Source: Acidobacteriota bacterium (GTDB taxonomy: Bacteria; Acidobacteriota; Vicinamibacteria; Vicinamibacterales; 2-12-FULL-66-21). From it: a stretch of DNA of 64,000 bases. Numbering within the stretch: the first letter of the stretch is position 1; the number at the start of each line of letters is the position of its first letter. Where the stretch lies: positions 1 through 64,000 of the forward strand of contig QHWT01000079.1 of the NCBI GenBank assembly GCA_003222675.1, in the 5' to 3' direction. Below the pieces are notes generated by a model. It had not been told where the DNA came from. It made no database searches and was given only the letters and a program-made list of their open reading frames with translations. A program made the translations under genes and the position numbers. Shown piece by piece: positions 17,886 through 25,189 of the stretch.

Positions 17886-18419
17886 ATGAAGTCACCCAGT
17901 CCAGGGGAGCTCCTGCTGGTCGGGCGGGTGGCGCGCGCGCATGGGAACCGCGGGCACGTCATCGTCAACCTTGATACGGATTTTCCGGACGCACGCTTCA
18001 CGGTTGGCCAGGTGCTGCACGTCGGTGTTGCGGGAAGCTTCGAGCCGCGGAGAATAGCTTCAGTGCGGTTCCATCAGCGACGGCCGGTAATTGCGCTCGA
18101 AGGTGTCGATTCGATGAATGCGGCGGAAGCGCTGGCGGGCGCGGAGTTGAAGATCGCGGCCGCGGACGTGGCGCCGCTGCCGGAGGGTACGTTTTATCAC
18201 CACGATCTCGTAGGTTGCGAGGTGCGCGATCGCGCCGCCCGCGTGATTGGCCGCGTGACGGGCGTGGAAGGGACGATGGAGCGGAGCCGCCTCATCGTCG
18301 CGGGACCGGAGGGCAGAGACGTGCTGATCCCGATGGTCGCCGGGATCTGCGTGAAGATCGATCCGGCATCGCGCGTGATCGTCATCGATCCGCCGGAAGG
18401 ACTGCTGGACTTGAATTGA
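17886..18419 (+). CDS. rimM: Ribosome maturation factor RimM
   Basis: A 177-aa protein that assists 16S rRNA 3'-domain processing and binds uS19. Signature parts: LLVGRVARAHGNRGHVIV, then the PRC-barrel half with FYHHDLVGCEVRD and VLIPMV. The reading frame is open to GTG 17841 and ATG 17853, but those codons lie in the word repeat; the ATG at 17886 gives the standard length. The last codons lie in the first copy of a 57-bp duplication. Confidence 0.92.
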   Translation: MKSPSPGELLLVGRVARAHGNRGHVIVNLDTDFPDARFTVGQVLHVGVAGSFEPRRIASVRFHQRRPVIALEGVDSMNAAEALAGAELKIAAADVAPLPEGTFYHHDLVGCEVRDRAARVIGRVTGVEGTMERSRLIVAGPEGRDVLIPMVAGICVKIDPASRVIVIDPPEGLLDLN

Positions 18420-18526
18420 AGCCGCAAGTGTTCAGCAAAGGGTCGCAACAGGCCACGCGTGAGCACGAGGAATTGAAGCCGCAAGTGTTCAGCAAAGGGT
18501 CGCAACAGGCCACGCGTGAGCACGAG
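18413..18526. repeat. Perfect 57-bp tandem duplication
   Basis: Unit one (18413-18469) and unit two (18470-18526) are identical over 57 bp. The first covers the rimM stop codon, and the second ends 2 bp before the trmD ATG, so it also supplies the trmD leader. Both strands of the unit are open in at least one frame. Identity of the copies points to a recent event. Confidence 0.93.
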
Positions 18527-18528
18527 TA

Positions 18529-19209
18529 ATGACAATCGACATCGTCACCATCTTTCCGAAGATGGTGGAGGCGCCGCTCGCGGAAGGGATCGTCGCGCGG
18601 GCCATCGCCCGCGGCATCATCGATGCGCGCGTGCATGATTTGCGCGAGTTCACGACGGATCGTCATCGGGTGGTGGACGACGTGCCATTCGGCGGCGGCC
18701 CCGGGATGGTGTTGAAGCCGGAGCCGCTGTTCGCCGCGGTGGATCGTATCCGCGACCAACGCGGAACACCGGCCGCGGTGATCCTGACGTCACCCGACGG
18801 CGAGCGCCTGACGCACACGGTCGCCGAGCGACTGAGCGCGCTGGATCATCTGGTGATCCTCTGCGGACGCTACGAAGGGGTCGATGAGCGGGTCCGCCAG
18901 CATCTCGCGACCGATGTCATTTCGATCGGCGACTACGTGCTGTCGGGCGGAGAGCTGGCGGCGCTGGTGATCATCGATGCCGTGGCGCGGCTGATCCCGG
19001 GCGTCGTCGGGGATCAGGCTTCGGTGACGGGCGACTCGTTCGCGAGCGGGCTGCTGGACTTTCCGCAGTACACGCGCCCCGCGGAGTTCCGCGGACATGC
19101 CGTGCCGCCGGTGCTGTTGTCCGGGCACCACGCGGAGATTGAGAAGTGGCGGCGGGAGCAAGCACTGGAGCGCACGCGCGCGAACCGGCCCGATTTGCTG
19201 AAAGAGTGA
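18529..19209 (+). CDS. trmD: tRNA (guanine-N1)-methyltransferase TrmD
   Basis: A 226-aa SPOUT methyltransferase that makes m1G37 in tRNA. Motifs: [12 protein letters not shown] at the start, [16 protein letters not shown], and the knot sequence [12 protein letters not shown] and [12 protein letters not shown]. Length is somewhat short of the E. coli enzyme but normal for many bacteria. The start follows the 57-bp duplication directly, so its ribosome-binding site lies in duplicated DNA. Confidence 0.95.
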   Translation: MTIDIVTIFPKMVEAPLAEGIVARAIARGIIDARVHDLREFTTDRHRVVDDVPFGGGPGMVLKPEPLFAAVDRIRDQRGTPAAVILTSPDGERLTHTVAERLSALDHLVILCGRYEGVDERVRQHLATDVISIGDYVLSGGELAALVIIDAVARLIPGVVGDQASVTGDSFASGLLDFPQYTRPAEFRGHAVPPVLLSGHHAEIEKWRREQALERTRANRPDLLKE

Positions 19210-19455
19210 GCCCGGCGGGGTATCGGGGTCCGCTCCAGCCATGAGCGATTCGGCGGAGCGCGAGCGGAGAGAAGTAAGCCAGGCGGGGTATCGGGGTCCG
19301 CTCCAGCCATGAGCGAGCGGCGGAGCGCGAGCGGAGAGAAGTGAGCCCGGCGGGGTATCGGGGTCCGCTCCAGACATGAGCGAACGGACATGAGCGAGCG
19401 GCGGAGCGGGAGCGGAGAGAAGTGAGCCAGGCGGGGTGCAGGGGTCCCCGCCGAT
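19206..19455. repeat. Three and a third tandem copies of a ~67-80-bp repeat
   Basis: Units start near 19207, 19276 and 19343, each opening with AGCCCGGCGGGGTATCGGGG or AGCCAGGCGGGGTATCGGGG and ending GAGCGGAGAGAAGT; a fourth, partial unit starts at 19423. Unit three carries an extra internal duplication of ATGAGCGA-ACGGAC (about 19376-19396), making it longer. The array fills the trmD-rplS spacer and begins on the trmD stop codon. Confidence 0.92.
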
Positions 19456-19473
19456 AATAGAAGGAGACTTGTC

Positions 19474-19830
19474 ATGACAGCCGTTGAGACCGTCGAGCGC
19501 GGACAGCTGGCCGAGCGCCCGGCGATCAAGCCGGGCGACACTGTGCGCGTGCACGTGAAGGTGCGCGAAGGGGACAAGGAGCGCATCCAGGTGTTCGAAG
19601 GCATGGTGATCGGGATGCACCGCGGCGGCGCGCGCGCGACGTTCACGGTCCGCAAAGTGTCGTTCGGTCAGGGCGTCGAGCGCATCTTCCCGCTGCACTC
19701 GCCCGTCATCGACAAGATCGATGTGCTGCGCACGGCCAAGGTCCGGCGCGCGAAGCTGTACTTCCTACGCGAGCTGAAGGGCAAGGCCGCGCGGATGAAG
19801 GAGACCGGGAAGAAGCAGCAGGCATCGTAA
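19474..19830 (+). CDS. rplS: 50S ribosomal protein bL19
   Basis: A 118-aa protein at the subunit interface. The family core is clear: [27 protein letters not shown], then [29 protein letters not shown] strong AGGAGA ribosome-binding site lies at about 19461. The ATA/GATAATAG stretch before it may be a -10 element. Confidence 0.96.
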   Translation: MTAVETVERGQLAERPAIKPGDTVRVHVKVREGDKERIQVFEGMVIGMHRGGARATFTVRKVSFGQGVERIFPLHSPVIDKIDVLRTAKVRRAKLYFLRELKGKAARMKETGKKQQAS

Positions 19831-19910
19831 TCGGCTTCAGATTCCAGGTTTCAGGCTCGGGTAAACGTCTTCTCGTCCTGAAGCCCGAGGCTCAAAGCCC
19901 GAAGCCTTCG
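19831..19910. repeat. Word repeat with inverted halves (GGCTTCAG / CTGAAGCC)
   Basis: Left words GGCTTCAGATTCCAGGTTTCAGGCTCGGG face right words CCTGAAGCCCGAGGCTCAAAGCCCGAAGCC, with TAAACGTCTTCTCGT between as a loop. The same GGCTTCGGGCTTC word family is used at 51069-51108 and 54515-54547. Confidence 0.82.
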
Positions 19911-20531
19911 ATGGTCAAGATTCGCGCCTTCCGGACCCTCGAGAACGCGCTCCGGCGCATGGGGTTCGTGTACGTCGCGGGGGTCGATGAAGTGGGGCGC
20001 GGCTGCCTGGCCGGGCCCGTGCTCGCCGGCGCGGTCGTGCTCGATCCCGACCGCTACATCCCGCGCGTCTGTGACTCGAAAACCGTCACCGCGCTCGAAC
20101 GCGACCGGCTCTACGAACGCATCACGCGCGAGGCGATCGCGTGGTCCGTCATCAGCGTCGAGGCCGACGAGATCGATCGGATCAACATCCACCAGGCGTC
20201 GCTGCGCGCCATGCAGCGCGCCGTGCTCTCGCTGGCGCCGCTCCCCGACATGGTGCTGGTCGATGCCTTCCGTATTCCCGAGATTCCCATGGCCCAGCGG
20301 CGGGTCGTCCACGGCGACGCCCGATGCACCGCGATCGCCGCGGCCTCGATTATTGCCAAAGTGACGCGGGATCGCCTGATGCTCCAATTACACGGTCAGG
20401 ATCCGCGTTACGGTTTTGATCGCCACAAGGGCTACGCGACGCGCGAGCACCTCGACGCGGTGTCGCGGTTCGGGTACTCGGAGATTCATCGGCGGTCGTT
20501 CCGACCTCCCTCGCTCTTTGATAAAATTTAA
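19911..20531 (+). CDS. rnhB: Ribonuclease HII
   Basis: A 206-aa nuclease that removes ribonucleotides from DNA and RNA-DNA hybrids. The catalytic acidic residues lie in VAGVDEVGRGCLAGPV and DAFRIPE-like and HGDARCTAIAAASIIAKVTRD segments. The end of the gene probably contains the promoter of the next one (TAAAAT at 20523-20528). Confidence 0.94.
   Translation: MVKIRAFRTLENALRRMGFVYVAGVDEVGRGCLAGPVLAGAVVLDPDRYIPRVCDSKTVTALERDRLYERITREAIAWSVISVEADEIDRINIHQASLRAMQRAVLSLAPLPDMVLVDAFRIPEIPMAQRRVVHGDARCTAIAAASIIAKVTRDRLMLQLHGQDPRYGFDRHKGYATREHLDAVSRFGYSEIHRRSFRPPSLFDKI
20523..20528 (+). promoter_or_regulatory. Likely -10 element inside the 3' end of rnhB
   Basis: TAAAAT lies 10 bp before the TTG that I take as the start of the large TPR gene; TTCCGA 17 bp upstream is a weak -35. 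If used, transcription would start near the TTG, giving a leaderless mRNA, consistent with the lack of a Shine-Dalgarno sequence. Confidence 0.4.
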
Positions 20532-20538
20532 ATCCCCC

Positions 20539-22470
20539 TTGGCTTTCGACCGCGAAGACACGCTGAAAAAGGCGGAGAAGCTGCTCCGGCAGGGCCGGCT
20601 CGATGCCGCCATCGTGGAGTACGCACGCGTGGTCGAGGAACAGCCGCGCGACTGGAACACGCTCAACACGCTCGGCGACCTCTACGCCCGGGCTGGGCAG
20701 ATGGACAAGGCCGCCGCGATGTACATGCGCATCGCGGACCACCTCTTTCGCGAGGGCTTCTATGCCCGCGCGGCCGCGCTCTACAAGAAGATTCTCAAGA
20801 TCAAGCCGGACGAGGAAGCGTGCCAGCTCAATCTTGGCGAGATCTCCGCGAAGCAGGGATTGCTGGCGGACGCGAAGTCGTACTTCAGCGGCATCGCGGA
20901 CCGTCGCCGCGCGCGGGGTGATCGGGCCGGGGCCGAGGAGATGGTCGTGCGCCTCGGCGCGCTCGATCCCGCGGACATCGACGCGCGGATTGCCGCGGCC
21001 AAGATCCTCGAGCAGCAGGGAGATGCGGTCCTCGCGTCGTTCCGCTACCGCGAGCTTCACGGGGATCTGCTCGAGAAGGGACGGAAGGAGGACGCGTTTG
21101 CGGCGCTGCGCGAAGCCGTGCGCCTCAATGCCGACGACAAGGAAGGACGCGTCGAGCTCGGGCGTGAGGCGGTTGCCGCCGGAGACTTCGAGACGGCACG
21201 CATGTATCTCGATCGCGAAACCGCAGGGCAGGATCCCGCGTTGCTGCTCGCGCTCGTGAACATCGAGCTCAGATCGGGGGCGTTCGAATCGGCGCGCGAG
21301 CTGGTGGGGCAGTTGCTCGCGCACGACCGCGAACTCCGGCATCAGATCGTCGAACTCGGGTGGACGCTCGCCGAGTCGTCGGGGGACGCCGCGTTCGTCT
21401 GTGTCGAGGCCGCGGTCGACGCCTCGATAGCGGCCAACGACTACGCGGACGCCGCGGGTGTCCTGCAGGAGCTGGTCGCGCGCGTGCCGACGCAGATCCC
21501 TGCGCTGCTCAAGCTGGTCGAGGTCTGCGTCGATGGCGGACTCGAAGCGACTATGTACGAAACGCAGGCGCAGTTGGCGGACGCGTACCTCGCGGCGGGA
21601 AAGGCGGGAGAGGCGCGAGTGATCGCGGAGGATCTCGTCGCGCGCGAGCCATGGGAGCGCGCCCACATCGATCGCTTCCGCAAGGCGCTCGTGATGCTGA
21701 ACATTCCGGATCCCGACGCGCTAATCGCCGAGCGCTTGAGCGGCCAGGCGCCGTTCACAGCCAACGATCCCTTCGCGGATCTGTCGTCGGAGGTGGCGGC
21801 GGAACCCGCCGCGGAACCTGCGGAAGGATTGCCGACCGACGCGCGGCCGATACCATCCCCGGTGCCACTGTCGATGGAGCCCGCGCCTCACGCGCCGGCG
21901 CCCGACGCTGCACCACCAATAGACAAACCACAGAAACCCGCCGGGACGGTCGAGATCGATCTCACCCGCCTGCTCGGCGATTTGCAGGGGACGCCGACTA
22001 TGCCTGGATCGCCCACACCGCCGCCAGACCGGGAGAATCTCGACGAAGTCTTTCAGGATTTCCGCGACGAAGTGTCGCGGCAGACCGGCGCCGCGGAAGC
22101 GGCGCAGCACCTGAAGCTCGCGCGCACCTATCTGGAAATGGGCATGCCCGACGAGGCGATCGGGTCGCTGCAGACAGCCGCCCGGTCGCCACGCCATCGC
22201 TTCGAGGCGGCGTCGACGCTCGGCCGCCTCTATCGCGATCAGCACGATCTGCCGCACGCGATCGAATGGCTCGAACGCGCCGCGGAAGCGCCCGCGCCCG
22301 GGGTCGAAGACGGGCGCGCGCTGTTGTACGATCTCGGCGTCGCGCTCGAATCAGCGAGCGAGACCGCCCGCGCCCTGGCCGTGTTAATGGAACTGCAGTC
22401 GGACGCCGGTGACTATCGTGACGTCGCCGCGCGCGTCGAGCGCCTCGCGAAAGTGCAGACGGGGAGCTGA
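20539..22470 (+). CDS. Large TPR-repeat protein
   Basis: A 643-aa soluble TPR protein. It begins LAFDREDTLKKAEKLLRQGRLDAAIVEYARVVEEQP, followed by many helical pairs to about residue 400, a proline- and alanine-rich linker (about 420-500), and a C-terminal TPR block (LKLARTYLEMGMPDEAIGSLQTAARSP). The frame is open to an ATG at 20416 inside rnhB, but the homologous-looking part starts at the TTG 20539. No catalytic motif is seen; probably a scaffold, perhaps in secretion or pilus biology. The stop overlaps the next gene. Confidence 0.78.
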   Translation: MAFDREDTLKKAEKLLRQGRLDAAIVEYARVVEEQPRDWNTLNTLGDLYARAGQMDKAAAMYMRIADHLFREGFYARAAALYKKILKIKPDEEACQLNLGEISAKQGLLADAKSYFSGIADRRRARGDRAGAEEMVVRLGALDPADIDARIAAAKILEQQGDAVLASFRYRELHGDLLEKGRKEDAFAALREAVRLNADDKEGRVELGREAVAAGDFETARMYLDRETAGQDPALLLALVNIELRSGAFESARELVGQLLAHDRELRHQIVELGWTLAESSGDAAFVCVEAAVDASIAANDYADAAGVLQELVARVPTQIPALLKLVEVCVDGGLEATMYETQAQLADAYLAAGKAGEARVIAEDLVAREPWERAHIDRFRKALVMLNIPDPDALIAERLSGQAPFTANDPFADLSSEVAAEPAAEPAEGLPTDARPIPSPVPLSMEPAPHAPAPDAAPPIDKPQKPAGTVEIDLTRLLGDLQGTPTMPGSPTPPPDRENLDEVFQDFRDEVSRQTGAAEAAQHLKLARTYLEMGMPDEAIGSLQTAARSPRHRFEAASTLGRLYRDQHDLPHAIEWLERAAEAPAPGVEDGRALLYDLGVALESASETARALAVLMELQSDAGDYRDVAARVERLAKVQTGS

Positions 22471-22736
22471 TCATCCGGGTCATCAGCCGGCTGCTGTTCG
22501 CCGCGTACTTTCTCGAGGCCGGGTTCATCCTGATCGTCGCGCCATGGTCCGCCTTCTGGGACCACAACCGGTTTACCAGGGCGCGCCCGACTGTCGAGAT
22601 GGTGGTCGGCAGTCCATACGTCCGCGGCGGCGTGACGGGCATTGGCGTGATCACCGCGATTGCCGGCCTGGCGGAACTTACCTCGCTTGTGACACGCCGC
22701 CGACGTCACGCTGATTCCGGCGCGGCGGAGCCGTGA
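22467..22736 (+). CDS. Small two-helix membrane protein with a likely CTG start
   Basis: An 89-aa frame, LIIRVISRLLFAAYFLEAGFILIVAPW then a polar loop with RTRARP-like charges and a second helix GVTGIGVITAIAGLAELTSLV, ending in an arginine-rich tail. It fits exactly between the TPR gene stop and thiE. The only start available in the frame is CTG at 22467, overlapping the previous stop as CTGA; its own stop overlaps the thiE GTG as GTGA. The tight packing on both sides supports it as a real gene. Function unknown. Confidence 0.7.
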   Translation: MIIRVISRLLFAAYFLEAGFILIVAPWSAFWDHNRFTRARPTVEMVVGSPYVRGGVTGIGVITAIAGLAELTSLVTRRRRHADSGAAEP

Positions 22737-23353
22737 TCTGCTTCGTAACGGATCGCCGGCGTGCGTCCGATCCGTCATGCGCGCATCTGCTCGATCGCAT
22801 CAACGCCGCCGCCACTGCCGGCGTGGACGTCATTCAGATTCGCGAGCGCGATCTGCCGGATCGCGATCTGATGGCGCTCGTCGGCAGCGCTCTCGACCTC
22901 GTCCGCGGGACGGCGGCACGCGTGCTCGTCAACGATCGCGTCGATATCGCCCTCGCGGCGGGCGCGGCTGGCGTGCACCTTCGCCATGATTCGGCCGACC
23001 CGGCGCGCGTGCGCGCGATCGTGCCAGGACGTTTCCTGATAGGACGATCGATTCACGATCCCCGTGAAGCCGCGACGGCGCGCGATTGCGACTTCCTCCT
23101 GTTCGGGACGGTGTTCACGTCGGCGGGAAAGCCCGCGGGACATCGTGTCGCGGGCCTCGACGCGCTCCGCGCCGCGTGCGCGAAATCTCGCGTGCCGGTG
23201 CTGGCGATCGGCGGCATCGACGAGACCAACGTTCAGGCCGTTGCTGATGCTGGCGCCGCCGGCATCGCGGCGGCGGGGATCTTCATGGCTGACAGACAGG
23301 TCTCGGCGCTCGTGTCCACCGTCCGCGCAATCCGCGCGGCGTTTGACAGTTGA
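22733..23353 (+). CDS. thiE: Thiamine phosphate synthase (ThiE/TenI family)
   Basis: A 206-aa TIM-barrel protein. Motifs of thiamine phosphate synthase are visible: VDVIQIRERDLPDRDL, VLVNDRVDIALAAGAAGVHL, IGRSIHDPREA, DFLLFGTVFTSAGKPA and AIGGIDETNVQAVADAGAAGIAA. It joins the pyrimidine and thiazole units into thiamine phosphate. No other thi genes are in the window, so a TenI-like role cannot be excluded. The GTG start overlaps the preceding stop. Confidence 0.85.
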   Translation: MICFVTDRRRASDPSCAHLLDRINAAATAGVDVIQIRERDLPDRDLMALVGSALDLVRGTAARVLVNDRVDIALAAGAAGVHLRHDSADPARVRAIVPGRFLIGRSIHDPREAATARDCDFLLFGTVFTSAGKPAGHRVAGLDALRAACAKSRVPVLAIGGIDETNVQAVADAGAAGIAAAGIFMADRQVSALVSTVRAIRAAFDS

Positions 23354-23377
23354 AGTTTTTCAGCAACCTGCTAAAGT
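23350..23377 (+). promoter_or_regulatory. Candidate sigma-70 promoter for the RodZ-like gene
   Basis: TTGAAG (23350-23355), a 16-bp spacer and TAAAGT (23372-23377) lie 14 bp before the ATG at 23391. The match is fair; a TTGACA at 23343-23348 is too far away to pair with this -10. Confidence 0.45.
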
Positions 23378-23390
23378 GGCGCCGGAACCC

Positions 23391-24194
23391 ATGATCGACT
23401 TCGGCGGGAAGCTGCGCCAGGCGCGCGAGCGGCGCGGAATCTCGCTGCGGCAGATTGCCGCGAGCACCAAAATTTCCGTGGCCGCGCTCGAGGCGCTCGA
23501 GCGCAACGACGTCTCCAAGCTGCCCGGCGGCATTTTCAGCCGCGCCTTCGTCCGTTCGTACGCCGTTGAGGTCGGGCTCGATCCCGACGAGACCGTCAGG
23601 GAATTCCTGGAGCGGTTCCACGCGGAACCGGCGCCCGCGCAGGCTCCCGCTCAGCACGTTCCCGAACAGGAAAGCCAGTTCGAAAGCCAGCAACGCATGG
23701 CGTCGGTGCTGTTGAAGCTCGTTGCGATCAGCGTGCCGCTGATCGTCACGATTCTGTATTTCACGCTGCGATCGCGGCCATCCGCGACACCGGCAGCGTT
23801 GCCGTCGTCGGACGCCGCATCCGCGCGCGTGCCGACCGTCGCCTCGGCCACGGCCGCGCCCGTGTCGCCGGCAGTGTTGCCGCAGCCTGGCGCGCCGGCG
23901 GGTCGATCCACGCCTGTGCCGGCCGTTTCCTCGGGGCCGATGCGGCTCGAACTGCATCCGACCGGGCCATGCTGGGTCTCGCTGACGGTGGACGGCAAGC
24001 GCGTGTTCGCGCGCGTGATGCAGGCCGGCGAGCGCGACTCGCGCGTCGTCGTCAAGGAAGCGGTCGTCGAGGTCGGCGACGCGGGCGCATTCGCGTTCTC
24101 GATCGACGGGCGCGAAGGGCGCGCGCTCGGCAGCGCCGGCCAGGTCAGAACACTCAAAGTCACGCGGGACACCGTCGCCGCGCATGTGAGGTAG
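23391..24194 (+). CDS. RodZ-like helix-turn-helix membrane protein
   Basis: A 267-aa protein with a cytoplasmic HTH (GGKLRQARERRGISLRQIAASTKISVAALEALERND, residues about 4-40, plus GGIFSRAFVRSYA), a transmembrane helix at about 108-126 (LLKLVAISVPLIVTILYFTL), a Pro/Ala-rich linker and a C-terminal DUF4115-like beta domain (CWVSLTVDGKRVFARVMQAGE). This is the RodZ layout, involved in cell shape through MreB, though many such proteins have other roles. A frame extending to 23064 inside thiE is spurious; ATG 23391 is the right start. Confidence 0.85.
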   Translation: MIDFGGKLRQARERRGISLRQIAASTKISVAALEALERNDVSKLPGGIFSRAFVRSYAVEVGLDPDETVREFLERFHAEPAPAQAPAQHVPEQESQFESQQRMASVLLKLVAISVPLIVTILYFTLRSRPSATPAALPSSDAASARVPTVASATAAPVSPAVLPQPGAPAGRSTPVPAVSSGPMRLELHPTGPCWVSLTVDGKRVFARVMQAGERDSRVVVKEAVVEVGDAGAFAFSIDGREGRALGSAGQVRTLKVTRDTVAAHVR

Positions 24195-24196
24195 TC

Positions 24197-24973
24197 GTGG
24201 ACCCCGGGTTTCGTTCGCCGCTCATTGATTTCTTCCGCCGCGGGGAAGTCGCGCGCGACGTGCGGCTGATGGCCGCGCAAGGCGCACTCGCGCCACGCGC
24301 GCACGAACAACTCGCCCTGCTCGTGCTGCTCGCCGACGATCCAGACCCCGAGATCGCGCGCGCGACGGCCGCGACGCTCGCCGCGCTCCCCGAGGATCCC
24401 CTCCGTGCGTTCCTCGCGCGCTCGGACGTGCCTGACGAGATGCGTAAGTTCTTCGCTGCGCGCGGCGTCGAGACAGCGGGCGTCGCGCCATCCGATACCG
24501 AGGCGCCGCTCATCGATACACTGGCCGAGCTCGCAGAAGTACCCGGTACCACCGACGATGCGGAAGCCGATCGCAAGCTCCTGTCGTCGCTGCCGGTGCT
24601 GGAGCGAATGAAGCTGGCGATGAAGGGCACGCGCGAGCAGCGCGCGCAGCTCGTGCGGGACTCGAACAAGCTCGTGTCCGCCGCGGTCCTCAGCAGTCCG
24701 AAGCTCACTAGTGCCGAAGTCGAGGCCTTCACGAAAATGGGAAACGTCTCGGAAGACGTCCTGCGCATCATTGCGACGAATCGTTCCTGGACGAAGAACT
24801 ACGGCGTGATCGCGGGCCTATGCCGCCATCCCAAGACGCCGCCAGCGATGTCGATGCACATGCTGCATCGACTTAATGAGCGCGATCTCAAGATGCTCTC
24901 GATCGACCGCAATGTGCCAGAGGCGCTGCGGCAGCTCAGTAAGAAGGTCCTCACGAAGGCGAAGCAGGGCTGA
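24197..24973 (+). CDS. Hypothetical helical-repeat protein
   Basis: A 258-aa protein with a GTG start 2 bp after the previous stop. It is rich in helices with HEAT-like character (ALAPRAHEQLALLVLLADDPDPEIARATAATLAALP) and continues in paired helices (LSSPKLTSAEVEAFTKMGNVSEDVLRIIA; NVPEALRQLSKKVLTKAKQG). No catalytic motif and no membrane segment. It is likely in one operon with the RodZ-like gene. Function not assigned. Confidence 0.72.
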   Translation: MDPGFRSPLIDFFRRGEVARDVRLMAAQGALAPRAHEQLALLVLLADDPDPEIARATAATLAALPEDPLRAFLARSDVPDEMRKFFAARGVETAGVAPSDTEAPLIDTLAELAEVPGTTDDAEADRKLLSSLPVLERMKLAMKGTREQRAQLVRDSNKLVSAAVLSSPKLTSAEVEAFTKMGNVSEDVLRIIATNRSWTKNYGVIAGLCRHPKTPPAMSMHMLHRLNERDLKMLSIDRNVPEALRQLSKKVLTKAKQG

Positions 24974-24997
24974 CAAGTGATGTCGTCATTCAAGGAT

Positions 24998-25189
24998 TCA
25001 GCGGCGTTTCCTTGCGCCTCTCCACTCCTTTCTCATCTCCGCCAGCCCCTCCATGTAGACTGCGGCCTTGCTACGCTCGTCCTCGTCGTTCATGGACTTG
25101 AGCAAATCGATCGCGCGCGCGATATCACGTTCGATGGTGGCGCCGCTCGCCTCGAAGTAGAGGCGCCTGATCTCCTCGATCGCGTTCAC
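24998..25189 (-). CDS. Small conserved-looking helical protein coupled to polX
   Basis: A 63-aa frame starting NAIEEIRRLYFEASGATIERDIARAIDLLKSMNDEDERSKAAVYMEGLAEMR after a GTG. The GTG overlaps the polX stop (GTGA), which strongly implies translational coupling. The protein looks all-helical and charged; no known family could be named with certainty. It may be a PolX partner or an unrelated rider. Confidence 0.7.
   Translation of the reverse strand: MNAIEEIRRLYFEASGATIERDIARAIDLLKSMNDEDERSKAAVYMEGLAEMRKEWRGARKRR

Noticed and set aside
19206-19455. CRISPR array between trmD and rplS
   Set aside because: Whole 67-80-bp units repeat, without variable spacers, and no cas genes are near.
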